DNA from: Dillenia suffruticosa
Lineage: Eukaryota > Streptophyta > Magnoliopsida > Dilleniales > Dilleniaceae
Assembly: GCA_033439265.1 (NCBI GenBank)
Contig: JAVTVX010000001.1
Location: forward strand, 13,596,608 to 13,660,607
Length of the DNA stretch: 64,000 nt
Reading direction: 5' to 3'
Within the stretch, counting starts at the first letter, position 1. Every line of letters begins with the position of its first letter. The position numbers were made by a program, and so were the translations under genes. Shown piece by piece: positions 1 through 12,640 of this stretch. The notes beneath the pieces are model-generated. The model was given only the letters and a program-made list of their open reading frames with translations. It was not told the origin of the DNA and ran no database searches.

Positions 1-74
1 TTTTAAACATACTATATCGTTACATACTGAGTAAATGAGTTTCACAAAAATTTAGAATACAAATTTGAGAATGT

Positions 75-245
75 GTTTAATGAAAATAATGGAAATAAAG
101 ATAATGATAGAAATGATAATGGAAATGATATAGAAATTGGTGGAAATAGTAATGAAAATGGTAATGAAAATGGTATAGAGAATTGTAAAAATGGTGAAAA
201 AAAATGATAATAGAAATAGTAATGAAAATTGAGAGAATATGGTAA
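75..245. repeat. Imperfect GAAAATGGTAAT-type simple repeat
   Basis: The stretch is built from degenerate 6- and 12-base purine-rich words (GAAATGATAATG, GAAAATGGTAAT) in loose tandem. It reads as low-complexity sequence on either strand. No coding pattern is supported. Confidence 0.6.
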
Positions 246-330
246 TATTGAGAAAATGTAGATGTGAGGGAGATATTTTGTTGTGAATATTTTGGAAATA
301 GGGTGTAAGATATTTATAGGAAATTTTTTG

Positions 331-608
331 ACCTCATGGACCAAAATAAACTCAAAACTAGTCGTTTTATAACTGTTGGGAGGAGTAAAATTGAAAAAAA
401 AAATTCAAAAAAAAAGGAGCTTGTAGGAGCCGTTGGAACCCGCCGGTTCCCGGTTCTAAAATCAGATGAATCGGCCCAGACCGCTACAGTACTCGGTTTG
501 GTCCGGATCAAGTTATTATAGCTCCGGTCCAGTTCACGAATAGGGCTTTTTTCAGGCCGGCTAGGCCAGTTGCCAGTTTTCGGGCCCACTGGCCCAGGTA
601 CATCTCTA
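331..608 (-). mobile_element. hAT-like transposon end fragment
   Basis: Read on the minus strand, the fragment begins TAGAGATGTACCTGGGCC and continues with GGCCC, CCGG and GGTTCC-rich direct and inverted words, ending in a poly-T stretch. Plant hAT elements typically start with (C/T)AGGGATG followed by GGGCCGG-rich subterminal repeats, so I read this as one end of a non-autonomous or truncated hAT element. I could not find the other terminus or an 8-bp target-site duplication. The assignment rests on composition and the terminal word only. Confidence 0.4.
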
Positions 609-885
609 CTTCGAAGGCTTTTTGGCATTTTCATTAACTGTTGCTTCAAACCAGCTGTGGACCCATTTAAATTGCCCACACCGAAAGCTACAATGAAGCT
701 GGTATCTTTATGTTGCCTTGAATTTGAATTGCTATCCAAATTACATGCATCCACACCTCTAGAATCAACCCTTTGATTTCTCTCCCCCGGGAAAGATTTC
801 TTTTCCGTGTTGAGTTTTTCTGAAGGATGCATACATCTGGCCGCACCTTTTTGCAAAGTCTTTTGCTTCTCAATCTGCATATCAT
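606..885 (-). other. Unidentified open frame beside the hAT fragment
   Basis: The minus-strand frame is open for about 90 residues with a balanced, coding-like composition: a basic and Ser-rich stretch, then SFIVAFGVGNLNGSTAG, then a basic end. It runs without a stop straight into the hAT-like sequence at 605, so the last third of the open frame is transposon. A splice acceptor could lie near 878 (minus CAG). I do not recognise the protein. It could be an exon of a host gene interrupted by the transposon, or a chance open frame. Confidence 0.22.
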
Positions 886-1003
886 TCAGAACTTTAGTGC
901 AAATAATAGGAGTGAAATATGTGGCTCTATGTGCAAAATATAAGAAATGAAATACAAAACTGCACCAATATACAGACTTCAAATGCATATTTGATGCATT
1001 CAA

Positions 1004-2740
1004 GTGTCATCAGCCCCAACTGCTTAAGCCCTAGCCCTAAAGATGGCTTGAAAGGGCCCAACATCTTTTTAGACAATTATAAAGCACCTTCATTACACTG
1101 TCAAAGTTTCAACTTTTATTTGTTCTGGGGTTTTTGGGCAGGAGGCCGCAGGGGCTTGCAGTCAGGTTACAGACGTCAGATACGGTGAAGGAAAAACAAA
1201 TGTAAATGAACCAGCTGCCGCAGTCTTAAAGAAGGACAAGGGAAAGAGATATCAGTAACACGTGACTGCATCACCTGCCTGACACTTTACCATTGTGTTG
1301 ATAATTGAAATCACAGTGGCTGATACATCAATTAACCTACTCGTACAGCCACGACCACGTTGGACCAATTTTTTCTTTCATTGATGGAACCAAGTTAGGT
1401 AGTCACCATTCTAATGATGTCTCTGTCATGATAGTTTAATGCACCAACTTGTTATAACTGTTTTGCTGGTAAACCACAAAAGCAAAAGCTCAAGCAACGG
1501 TCAAGCCATTGTTGCATCTTGAGTTTGGGAAAAACTTACTGATGCACTAATAGCAGCAAGGTAAACAGCAGAAGAAAACCCCAGACGCCATATGGCAAAG
1601 TTGAAATAAACATGCATTCCAAACACCAAAATGAGATGCATGAGATAGTTTATTGTTCTAATATTAGCATGATAAGCTTCCATCCCACTTTGTTTGACCT
1701 ACCTTTTGTTTTGATTCATCCCAAAATATTTTTGTGATATAGTAAATTATTGTACCCTTTGCATTATTTTTCTTTTTTCATCCTAGCTTTCTCAATATGA
1801 TTTTGCATTATATACCCTGCATTATTTTTCTTATAGCAGCTGTTGTTAAAGTATAAACCCAGTAGAATGGACAATTAATGCAAATATAATATTCATAATT
1901 TTTCTTATTTTTAAAGATATTTCTTTTTATGTTATTAGTATGTATTATTCATAATTTTTTTGAAAATAATTAATTTAAATATATATTATAAGAAATTAAT
2001 GCAAATACTATAAAATCTTATTTTATAAAAAATTACATAAATTCTACGGAAATAATTTTCTATAATTCACTTGCTTTCATGGGCAGCAATTTGCTCATGC
2101 AGTACATTCATTTGAATAGCTTCATCATTAAAGAAATTTATTTTTATTTTAGTTTATTTACATGAGTATGTTTCATCACACTATTACTTTCTGTCCAATT
2201 TTTTGTGGAATTGATTTTGAAATTTATATAGACTTCATTTACTCATTAAGCTTTAAATTTTAAATAGTAAAAATAAATTCTAAAAACACAAAAATCAATT
2301 TCAAACTAATATACAGAATTTAAACAACTATCCAAATATTTTATATTAAAAAAATTGAAATAGTCATAATTCATTTCGATACAATGTGAATTTGAGAATC
2401 AAGTACAATTTATAATTCTAAACCAAACTGAATTTTACTAATATTTTTATTATTTCTAATGAAATCAATTGTTTTCATTTTTTTTTTTTTTGATTTAAAC
2501 TAATCAAAATATAGAGTATAAGATATGAGTTTCACACAACCAACGAAATTCTTTGATGCTTCCTTCTCTCGTACCCGTTATTATTATTTTTTTTTACTAT
2601 ATCACTCGATATTTAAAATTATATTTCGATTAATTTGATTCGAAAACCTATTTAAAGAATTACTCTTCCACGTAGTCTATTTTATATCTATAAATCAAAC
2701 TTGAGATTTTAATTAAAAAATTTAATATCCTATTTGATCA
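1004..2740. other. Intergenic, no gene supported
   Basis: The first part (to about 1700) has mixed composition and short open frames on both strands, including a 60-codon minus-strand frame at 1501-1683 with no recognisable motif. From 1740 to 2740 the DNA is strongly AT-rich and flanks the 5' side of the R-SNARE gene. I see no RNA gene or conserved domain. Confidence 0.5.
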
Positions 2741-2924
2741 ATTATTATTGTTGTTAATGACCGAGTGGGTTCAAACTATATGCGCTTCAAGCCCAACATC
2801 CAATGTAGAATCCGTTGCCTCCCTCTTGTGTCTTCGTTCTCTAAAAATGGTAGCGGAAATCCAGCCCTTGGTTCTCTCTCACTTTCTCACCATTTTCGCT
2901 CTCTTGGGGCTACTTTCTCTCTAC

Positions 2925-2926
<2 letters not shown>

Positions 2927-2956
<30 letters not shown>
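2927..2956. repeat. (CT)n microsatellite in the R-SNARE leader
   Basis: An uninterrupted CT tract lies about 85 bases upstream of the start codon, followed by CTCCCTCTCCC. Pyrimidine-rich tracts of this kind are common in plant core promoters and 5' leaders, so it probably lies in the 5' UTR. Confidence 0.7.
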
Positions 2957-2959
<3 letters not shown>

Positions 2960-3038
2960 TGCGCTCTCCCTCTCCCTCTCCCTAGAGTTTCTGGGTCTGA
3001 TTCTCCATTTCTGTAAAAATTCTTCTAGGGTTTTGGAG

Positions 3039-5393
3039 ATGGGACAACAAACTTTGATCTATTCATTCGTTGCTCGAGGCACTGTGATTCTCGCGGAATA
3101 CACAGAATTCAAAGGCAATTTCACCAGCATTGCTGCTCAGTGTCTTCAGAAACTCCCTTCCTCTAATAACAAGTTCACCTACAATTGCGATGGCCATACC
3201 TTCAATTTCCACGTTGAAAATGGTTTTAGTATGTCCCCAATTTCCATTTCTATCCCTAATGTTTGATTTTCTTCAATTTCGGATGCTTCCTATCTTCATG
3301 CCACGATTTCTCTTTATTGAGCTTTTTTCCTTTTCCATTTTCTTTTTTTTTTATCATTTGTTGCTAATGCCAATTAAAATGCACATTGTTTACTTTAGGA
3401 TTTCAATGAGATTGTTTGAATATAGAATTTTTTCTTCAGATTTGGCATCTTTTTTAAGAGAAATTGATGTTGACAAAAGAAGGGTAAGCCTGCAACAACG
3501 AGCCAAGGGGAATGGCTTTCTCTACCCTACAAGATGAAAAAATATGAAGAGGGTTAGGCCAAAGAAAGATTGCTTCCTAGTCCTTCTTTGAATCTTTCAA
3601 ATTAAATTCATTGAATGCCATTGATGCATATGGCCACATATAAATTTTTTCTCTACCGAATTCAATCTTCTCAAGTATTCTCAGGGACAGTTTTCTAAGG
3701 ACACCACTCTGTATCAATCTCTGATAACATAACTCAAAATGGGGAAACAAAATGTTCTTGGATTTTTTCCAAAGATATAGAAGGAAATGATTATAGATCA
3801 TAAATTAATATCTCTGCAATTATCGTATAGGAATTTTTTTAATAGAAGAGTGAATATAGTTTAGCTGATGAATAAATTTGCAGCAATTTGTTCAAGTGAA
3901 TATGACGTTGGGAAGCTTTTTTTTTTTTTTTTTGGGTGAGTTTTTGGGTCACATGTTGAATCCATGCTTCAACTTACTATTACATATGAAGTAATTCTGC
4001 CAAGGAACAAGCATGAGTAAGTTAAGCTCAATTTTTGCCTGCATGCTTGAACCCACGAGCAAAGGTTGTTTGGCTGAAAAATTTGCCCATACAAGGCTGT
4101 TTTACTTGTTCTTCTAGATTTCCTCAATTTGTGAACTCAGATCTTGTGTGATTTCAACCATGCACTGAGAAATTTTGTGGTGGTTAATGCAGCCTATTGT
4201 GTCGTTGCTGTTGAATCTGCTGGCAGGCAAATTCCAATTGCCTTTCTGGAACGTATAAAGGAGGACTTCACCAAGAGGTATGGTGGAGGGAAGGCTTCAA
4301 CAGTTGCTGCCAAAGGCTTGAACAAAGAGTTTGGGTATGCATTCCCATCTTTCAAAATGTTGGGCGGGCGCCTGTGCAATTAATTTTCTTCTTATAAGTT
4401 GAAGGCCTTGAAACTACTCTTTTTGTAGGCCCAAGTTAAAGGAGCAGATGCAGTATTGTGTGGATCACCCAGAAGAGATCAACAAGATCGCAAAAGTAAA
4501 AGCTCAAGTTTCTGAAGTCAAAGGAGTGATGATGCAAAATATTGAGAAGGTAAGGATCTGAGGTGGCATTTTTTTGTTGCTTTCTATGGCACTTGGATAC
4601 GTTTTGGAATCTGAGATGAACTTCTGTATTGTTCTTGTTGTTGCTAATAAAATGCATAATTCTAAGATGTTTGATTGTGCTTTCTGTGCTGAACAGGTTC
4701 TTGACCGTGGTGAAAAGATTGAATTATTGGTGGATAAAACCGAAAACCTTCGGTCTCAGGTCAGTCCCTACACTAATTTTTTTTTGGGGGGGGGGAGGGG
4801 ATGCAGTTAGTCCCTACACTATTAAGACAGAGTTTACTTGTCGAATGACATAAACTGAAATGGCATTCTTATGAGTGCAATCAAAGACGAAGTTATGCAG
4901 TGACCTGAGTAATTATATGTTTGTACTACTATACTTGTTATTGTTTGACTAATTAGAACTTAGAACTATGTCTACTTGTTTGTGATGTAAGAGGATCTGA
5001 CTAAAGTTTTTCCCCCAAAACTCAAAATTCCTGACTTTTTCCCTCAACTGCCATTTATCCCTCTCCCATTTGGTAACTTGTATAGAACAGCAGGTTTGTG
5101 AGTCTTTCTATTGAGCACTCCAATTCGTTGTCCCTCTCCTTATTATTTTTTTTTTTTTTACCCTGGTTTTAATCACATTTTTGTGTCATCTATCCATGAT
5201 GGCATAGCTAATCCTTCTTAAAATAAACAATGTTGGATTATAGGCACAAGATTTTAGGCAACAGGGAACTAAGATGAAGAGAAAGATGTGGGTTCAGAAC
5301 ATGAAGATCAAATTGATTGTTGCAGGGATCGTTGCTGCATTGATTCTCCTCATTCTGATGACAATTTGCCCTGGCTTCAGATGCTTGAGCTAG
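3039..5393 (+). CDS. VAMP72: R-SNARE of the VAMP72 family (VAMP726-like), five exons
   Basis: Vesicle v-SNARE that pairs with plasma-membrane Q-SNAREs for secretory fusion (family knowledge). Exons: 3039-3228, 4193-4334, 4429-4549, 4697-4759 and 5244-5393. All introns are GT-AG and the joined frame gives 221 residues, the usual family length. Residues 1 to about 110 are the longin domain, beginning [20 protein letters not shown] and containing [15 protein letters not shown]. The SNARE motif spans about 120-187, with the zero-layer arginine R155 in [12 protein letters not shown] basic KRK patch precedes the C-terminal membrane anchor (about 194-215). The start is chosen because relatives begin MGQQ or MAQQ, although the frame is open for a further 97 codons upstream. 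The tail ends GFRCLS rather than the usual GFKC or GFKCT. There is no acidic insertion like that of VAMP727. Introns are short except the first (964 bases). The gene looks intact. Confidence 0.95.
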
Positions 5394-5594
5394 TTGTTGC
5401 CCTGGCCTCAGCTTTGCTCTCAGCCTCTTCTCATTCACGCTCTCACCATTTGAGAGTGTATACCATAGTACCGCAGAAATCCTTGTATTTTTTGATTGTA
5501 TAGGATACATGAATGGCTGTGTAGAGAAACGAATATGAGCCTACATTCTTGTTATATGCAACAATCAGTTGCACTAAAAGGAACAATCAAATGC

Positions 5595-5625
<31 letters not shown>

Positions 5626-6490
5626 ATTACTATAGCTCGAATGTGCATCACTCAGAACATGTCCAAAGTTTGACTGAATTTTGGAGGTTGAGATATTTTC
5701 ATCTAGGCTGGAGATTTGAGAGTATTTTGCCCATTAAGGATAGATTTTTATTCCAACCAAATGAGACACCCCATTGAGCAACATCATGAGCAGGCTATTG
5801 TAGCTCTGGGGCAGCATCTGAATTCCCAAGAGGCAAAGCATTTTGCGATGTCTGCTATCTTAAGTTCGTGACAAAGGTAAGGGCATCTCCTCCAATATAA
5901 TGCAAAAGGGTCAGTTGGATAATAAATCCCTAATCAGTACAATTTTACTACAATAAAATGCTCGCGTGTCATGTACAAATCAAGTTTTACTTTGTAAGTA
6001 GAAGTCTAGCACGCTTTCTGATCTCAGCTTAGAGGTTAAGAGATGCAACTTTGTTCAAATAAAATCCAAAATTCTATTCTAAACTATTAGATTACGAAGG
6101 TTTTAAACTTGGAACCTGCACATCAAATTTGTCCAACCGAAAACTTCTACTAAGGCTCAGAAAAGAAAAGGAAAATTGTGAGCTGCAATTGGAAACTGCG
6201 GGAATTTAGTAATCATATGGTTGTTCAGATTAATGTATTACATTATTATTTTGTTTAGTCCGACTTGGTATATTGATGTCTTAATTATTTAAAAGTTGAA
6301 CAAAATATGAAAACCGAAGTCCGGCTCCTCAAAATGGGGCCACGTCAATCCAAGATAGGGTTCACGGGCCCTGCCGGTTTTGGGAGATTGTGGGGACCTA
6401 AGAAATAGACACCACTTATTGTATTGATGAATTGTTTAATAATACAACTTACTGTACAAAATCTACCAGTAAACTCCTGATCACTGAACT
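5394..6490. other. 3' flank of the R-SNARE gene and intergenic DNA
   Basis: Holds the presumed 3' UTR, a CT microsatellite at about 5596-5620, and AT-rich sequence up to the convergent TPR gene. Both flanking genes end into this region. No open frame here has recognisable motifs. Confidence 0.5.
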
Positions 6491-6572
6491 TCTAGCTAGA
6501 TCTAAATCCCACAAAATTATTGCCTTTCATCAGACTACACAGCCACAATGAAGTGTGCTGCTGCAAACACAT

Positions 6573-6601
6573 ACACCCCCCCCCCCCACACACACACACA
6601 A
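6573..6601. repeat. (C)n(CA)n microsatellite
   Basis: A run of C followed by CA dinucleotides, in the predicted 3' UTR of the minus-strand TPR gene. Homopolymer length here is prone to sequencing error. Confidence 0.7.
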
Positions 6602-6633
6602 AAAATGGGGGGTGGAGGGATGAGGAACAGAAA

Positions 6634-9600
6634 TCAACAAGCCAATTGATCTCTGTATGGATAAATTTCTTCAAAAATGGGAAGTCTTTTCGATCTAGAT
6701 GGAGTAGTCCATTGGCTCATCAACTGGTCTAGGCCGTGGGCAAACGCATCCTCTGGACTCATTTCCTTCAAAGCAGGAGTTAAATTTGCTGACTCCCATG
6801 GTTCTAACTCCTGCAATAGTTCCTCAGCTCGGTTTCTGGACTTGGGGTCATCTGATCCAAACAGGTTACCTTGAAGAACTTCCTCGAGGACAGACCGTGC
6901 CTCGGGGTATCTTTCTTGCTTGATCAGACACAGGCCTAAGTTGCAGGCCTTGTTAGCATCAGGATCAATGAATTGAGCTTTCCTATACACCACTTCTGCA
7001 GAGCTGTAATTTGTTTGTTGCATGTATGCCCAACCTAAATTTCCCTGCATTAGATGTCAGCAGCATCTACTTAGTTGAGCAGCGATTGCAACCCTCATAT
7101 TACATGCCTATTAAAAACAAAGTGTTTCATATCTGAGGTGCCCTACTGTTTTTGCTTTTCCTCATTAGAATTACAAGGGCAAAAGAAAACAATACCTAAT
7201 TGTCAAACGAGCAAATAAAATACTAATTTCAGTCACCAACTTGTCATAGCAGCAACCTAAACTGACTAGAAACACATATACCATGCTCAGGTTATAGTGT
7301 AGATAACAGATAATCTTATGGAAATAAGAATTAGGTTCCATTAGTTAATCCTTAATTACATGCTTGCTATTGTAGGGTAGTTAGGTCTTTGGATACGGTG
7401 TAGATAACAGAAATCCAACATATGGAAGAAAGAATTAGGTTCGGTTCATAAATCCTTAATTACATGCTTGCTCTTTGCAGTGTAGTAATGTCTTTGGATT
7501 GGATTCTCTGGATTTGTAGATAAGGTAGTGTCTTGGTCATTGTGCTGCCTTAAGCACTGTGCCCAAGCAGTGTTATGCTTCCTGTTTAATTTCAACAAAA
7601 TCTCCCACTTCTTGATTTGTTAACTTTTCTTTTCCCCAAGTTCTGAAGCAAGAACAGGGGGACCAACATTTACTGATAAGAGTTTTCCATCACAAAATGA
7701 CTACCACGTACAGCAAATTCTACCCAGCATGTCAGTGAAGTTTGTGATCTGTTAAATTTCCATACCAGTATCCTGGATGTCTCTTGCTTGATGGTGACCT
7801 GAAATTTCTTTCCATGGGACCGAGCAGTCTTAGTAGGCTTCCCATTGAAGGCTTCTCCTTGGTAAATCAGTCGGAGCTTCTGCTTAAGTAACTCTATTTG
7901 CTCCTCTAATCTCCCACATTTCTGCATAAAAATCAAATATCAGCATAAAAATGGAATTCTTACAATGACAGCAGATCTGATAGTTTTAATTATAACCACC
8001 TAGCGTTGTTAAAACATTTGGTGGTCAGGACTCGCATAAATCAATTGACACTCAAATTAAATTAAGAAATTTTCATTTTTGGTAACAAATAAATTGAAAT
8101 GTAAGTATAAAACAAGTATATCCTAAAGGTATATAAAATATAAAGCGACATCCAATTATCATATAGATGCAAAGTAACACCAAATGTGCCAAAGTCAGTG
8201 GAAGGAAACCAATTTCTCCTAAGGTCATTTACAGCTATACAAAAGTTTCACTTCACTTAAAGTAAATGAAATGCAGTAAAGATCAATCCACACTGGACAC
8301 TTAAATGCTGCATTGAGGAACTGAAATCTCTAAGCTGAATTTAAGTAATAACCATTGCCATGAAAGACTATAACTATATAACTGTCACCCCTTCAATGCT
8401 TTATTCATATCATAAGAAAAGGAAAGCTGAAATCATACTTATGGATATTCTAATTTCTAGTAGAGTACCTTGTACAAGTCGATCAGAATGTTATCCAATG
8501 ATTCTTGGGATTGCTTGGAACAACGATCTCTGAAAGACTTAATGGCTTCAATGGCTTCCTCAGCTCTATCTTGCTGTTTCAGAACAACTGCCATGTCTTT
8601 AAGGGCACTATCTACCCTATCTCCGGCATTAATTGCCTTCCAAAACAAGACCATCGCCGCATCTGGGTCCTTCTCAACTAGCTGAAATGTTGCAGAAAAG
8701 GAAAAAAAAATATATCAATAAGAATAAACAAATAGGAATTAAAGCATGCAAGAACGGAGAGTGTGAATGTATATGTTTATAAATGTGCAGATATAGATAT
8801 GTATTAACTAAAGCAACCGCTTGGCTGCTGCACTATATGTTCCCATAATAGAAACAAAAAGAGAGTCATACTCATACAAGATAATTGCCATTTGTAGTGA
8901 ATCATGGACTTGTAAGGTTAGATCAAACTTAAAACAAATAAATGAGGTAGACTAAAATTAGAAAAGGGTTTCCCCATCACGCAATAAGTCCAGAGTCAAG
9001 ACAAATATCTTGCTACTACTAAGCCAATGATTTGTGCATAACTAGCCAAAGTAGAAACTGGGAGGGGGAGCCTCAAAATTTTATACACCCATCAAATAGT
9101 TACTTGTATGAAAAAAAAAAAAAAAAAAACAAACAAACAAACAAAATGAACAGCTATGGATTCTAAATTAAAAGCCCTAATAGCTAAAAGAAAAAAGATA
9201 ATAAATTTGTTGAAGCTAGTTTTTGCGGCCAATCAAGCTATAGAAAATTGAGGGAAACATATCAGGATAGGTCAAGAAGTACAAACAAAGATTTGGGATC
9301 CGAAAAACGTGCAACCAACAAAAACATTCAAAGAAAAAAGAAATCTGTCTTTCTAGAACAACTGACATAAATGACATAAATGACATAAATTGAACAAAAA
9401 AAATTGGTCAGACGAAAACATCAAAAGCAGCCCCAGAAACCAATCATCTTTGAATTATCTAAAGGAAAATCCCCCATAATGCCATATAATGAATGTAACA
9501 ATCAAGTCAAGATATAACTAACGATTGTTAAAATTAAAAGATCCCCAAGAAAACCCCTCATTAGTAAAATGTTTAAGATCACTTCATGAGAGAGAGAGAG

Positions 9601-9686
9601 AGCGAGAGAAATTAACGGAACAGGTAAATTTCCTAAAAATAACAACATAATTCATGTATCTACGTTTCATATTTACAACAAAAGTT

Positions 9687-9717
<31 letters not shown>

Positions 9718-9827
9718 TGCATGTGCTTTGCACGAACATAAGGACTATCACCAGGAGGAAGCTTATGCAAGATATGATAAGCCTCCCTTTCTCCCTTCTT
9801 TGGGCTCTTTTTATTTCCCCCCTCCAT
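6634..9827 (-). CDS. SDI1: SULFUR DEFICIENCY-INDUCED 1 / POLLENLESS3-like TPR protein, four exons
   Basis: Members of this family are TPR scaffold proteins. Arabidopsis SDI1 and SDI2 accumulate under sulfate shortage and restrain glucosinolate synthesis, while MS5/POLLENLESS3 acts in male meiosis (family knowledge). Exons in transcript order: 9827-9717 (37 codons), 8681-8469 (71), 7921-7766 (52), 7044-6634 (136 plus stop). All introns are GT-AG in phase 0, giving 296 residues. The start MEGGNKKSPK is followed by the family signature PGDSPYVRAKHMQ. Exon 2 has FWKAINAGDRVDSALKDMAV and KSFRDRCSKQSQESLDN. Exon 3 has KLRLIYQGEAFNGKPTKTAR. Exon 4 has GNLGWAYMQQ and the C-terminal RLPIFEEIYPYRDQLAC. 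The TPR helices are recognisable from about residue 38 to 220. An in-frame codon 18 positions upstream exists, but relatives start at MEGG. Which subfamily member it is needs a tree; POLLENLESS3-LIKE is the alternative name. Confidence 0.92.
7297..7500. repeat. 101-bp tandem duplication in the third intron of the TPR gene
   Basis: Two diverged copies start at 7297 and 7398. Shared words include GTGTAGATAACAGA, AATTAGGTTC, AATCCTTAATTACATGCTTG and GTCTTTGGAT. Divergence of the copies suggests an old local duplication. It does not touch the splice sites. Confidence 0.8.
9686..9713. repeat. (GA)n microsatellite at the first donor of the TPR gene
   Basis: The tract (CT on the coding strand) begins three bases inside the first intron, right after the GTTTCTCTC donor. 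Its length could influence splicing of exon 1, but that is inference. Confidence 0.75.
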
Positions 9828-9908
9828 TTCCTCTCTCTCTCTCTCGAAATTGAAATCCGATCTTCTTTCTCTCCTAGGCAATATTTATAATGAAATCTCT
9901 GAAGAACA

Positions 9909-9961
9909 GAGAGAGAGAGGTAAGCAGGAGAAACAGAGAGAGAGAGAGAGAGAGAGAGAGG
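9909..9961. repeat. (GA)n microsatellites upstream of the TPR gene
   Basis: GA/CT tracts (another is at about 9831-9845) lie within 140 bases upstream of the start codon, so in the probable 5' UTR or core promoter. On the coding strand they are CT-rich, as in many plant leaders. Confidence 0.7.
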
Positions 9962-9964
9962 ATG

Positions 9965-12640
9965 GATATATGAATGTCAACGAAGAAGCAGGGGAGGAGA
10001 GATAGAGAGGAAGAGAGAGCGGTGGAAATGACATCGAGAGAGGGCTTGGTGGAGAGGATAGTTTGAATTTAGACGGCATGTGCGTCTAGGTTCGACCCTT
10101 TTCTTTGCCATTTTGAGGCAGATAGGCTGGATTATCAAACACGTTGGATTCGTGTACAGGTGTCCCCCTCTGAATTATCATTTACCCACAACCTCAACCA
10201 AATACACTCAACATGGAAACTTCTTATTACCGATGATTCTCGGTTTCCAAAATAAAGTTTCTCATTTCTGCACGCATTAATATTTACGCACAAAATTACT
10301 AATATATTATTTTCATAAAATAATTAATATTTATATAAAAAATTTTATATTTTTTATATTTATATATTTACTTACAAATTTTACAAAATATCATTTTCAT
10401 TTATCAAATTTTTATATCACAAAAATAGATATCGAAAAGATTTTATCTCTTAAAAATCAACCAAACTCGAATCAAATTTTATCAAAACCAATGTAATTAC
10501 AAGATTCGAATAATTTATAGATATATATATCATTTCCTTATATCATTTCATATATCCGTTTCTGCTTTCTCATTTCCATTTTTGTTTTCATTTCTATTTT
10601 CATATTATTTAGACTCCAATTTTATTCTAATTTTAGATGTTATTACTTGTGTATATATAATTTATTTCTAGATCTACAAAAATTTAAAATTTTAAAATCA
10701 ATAAAAAATAGTAAAATTTATAAATAAATTCTACAAAATCTTAAACTCACATAAAATTAAATTTTAGTTATCATGTTATCCTAATATTAAAAAAAAGCAT
10801 TTTTCTTTGCAATTCAATTTCATAAGAATTCATTTACTTTTTTATAGTTTCGAACCAAAGAATTTAATTGAATTTTGCGATTTGGTTTTTATACTAAGTA
10901 TGAGATTTTATTTGGAAATGAAATTCATAATTTAATTCATTTTGAATTAATCCTAAGATAAGGTTAGATACCTTTCTTCTTCTTGTTTTATTAGTTGGCC
11001 AAACAAACATAAAGTAGAAAGTTTATAATAACTCAAAATATATCAAAGTTTTATGCTTTATAAATATTTAATTCTTATTTTTTAACAAAAAGTAAAAGAA
11101 TAAATAGAAATTTAGATATTTGAATAAACTGTCAACGGTCGACATTTTTAAAGATAAAACTCTCTCTTTTCACATATAAAACTCGATATTTTTATTTTAA
11201 AAAATAAAATAAATAAAATAAAATAAAATAAAATAATTTAAATCAAATGGAAAGAAATTAAAGATTTCTCAAACACCACCGTGAATGAAGATGAACAAAA
11301 TTTGCATACTTTTTGGGTGCTTCAAATATCCGATTCAATTTTAATATTCACAATATGAGAAATTTTTGATGTATTTATTGAGAATTAATTTATTTTGTGT
11401 GATACACGAAATTTATAGTTAGTAAAATTTTTCATAAATTGTTTTGTGTAATGAGCGTGAAGTACATATAATTTTTTAACACAAATTTTTTGTTAATAAT
11501 TCCAAGGTCATATCGTGTTTTCTACGGATGTAAACGTTGTTCAATTATCGATAAATTCATTAGTATAGACTTGCAACTAAATTAATTGTAGATGTAGCAT
11601 TATTCTTGATGCATTTCTTCTATGTATGGTGATTGCATTAATCTCCATGCATGGTTGCCTACAAATATTGCCAACAACCATTTTCCTTTATTAGAGGTAT
11701 GCAATCTCAGCATACACTCAGGCAATCTTAATCAACTGCATAATCAAAGGAAATTGAGAAGGAAAAGATAAGATATGGTAATTCCACTCATAGAGCATTG
11801 ATTGTGTATTACGTAATGAATTTGTTCTATTTATGTACCATACTTGGTAATTGGTATAATGAAAGATTCAGAAAACAAAATCTTCTGTTTAGCCTTGAGG
11901 ATTGGAAATGGAGGGTAGATATGAAATAATGTTAGGCTTGAGGTACCTGTGTTTGTATGTTCCAATGATTTTTATGTTTTCCATTAATGGAAGTTGCTTG
12001 TAGTGTTTGTTTGTTTTTTTTATTTAACTACCCGCATTCAAAAATCTGACTAATTCAATTCAACTAGTCGTGAAACTTAATCGACTTTGATTGTTTGTTG
12101 AAATTTAAGAAGTTGTTTGACTAAATTTATAAACTATGTAAAATATCTTATAAGAACGTCAATCACCCTATTCCTACCGCATAATCAAAGGAAATTGAGT
12201 AGGAAAAGAGGACCTAGTTTTTTCAAAGCTCATATAAGAGAAATGGATTCAAACCAAAAAAAAAAAAAAAAACAACACACACACACACACACACAAATAT
12301 TAAGACCAATACCTAATAAAAATCGCAGCTTTAGGTGGAAAATGCATGTCTCCACAAAACAAATGTTCAAGTGACAGCCAAGTGAATTTTGGTTCTCACT
12401 GGAAAAATCTCTTAATTGGGTTACAACTAGAAGAGGTATAATCCCTAAAATCCTTTATACGTGACATATACACTTTGTTCTTTATCCAAGATCAAGACCC
12501 AAACAAAGTTGAACTTGGGTGCAAACGAAACCATGCCTCAGTACCAAAAAAAAAACGAAACCATGCCTGCAAACCTTGAGGATAGAACTTAATCAAAATT
12601 AGAAGAAGCAGAAAAGTCGATGATGAATATAAATAAGAAA
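9965..12640. other. Intergenic AT-rich DNA, no gene supported
   Basis: Upstream side of the TPR gene and downstream side of the DRE2 gene. It contains an (AAAAT)n tract near 11201-11236 and a short direct repeat (AATCAAAGGAAATTGAG at about 11742 and 12181). No conserved open frame, tRNA or TE protein was recognised on either strand. Confidence 0.5.
12256..12294. repeat. (A)n(CA)n microsatellite
   Basis: A poly-A run followed by CA dinucleotides in intergenic DNA. A poly-A tail would be compatible with a degraded retroposed copy, but nothing upstream identifies one. Confidence 0.7.

Noticed and set aside
2748..3266. A single 172-residue protein from the first open frame
   Set aside because: The part before 3039 is leader with a CT microsatellite, and the part after 3228 is intron (donor GTATGT). 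The true product is the spliced R-SNARE.
9660..10079. Ser/Leu- and Glu/Arg-rich short proteins
   Set aside because: They are translations of GA/CT microsatellites around the start of the TPR gene.
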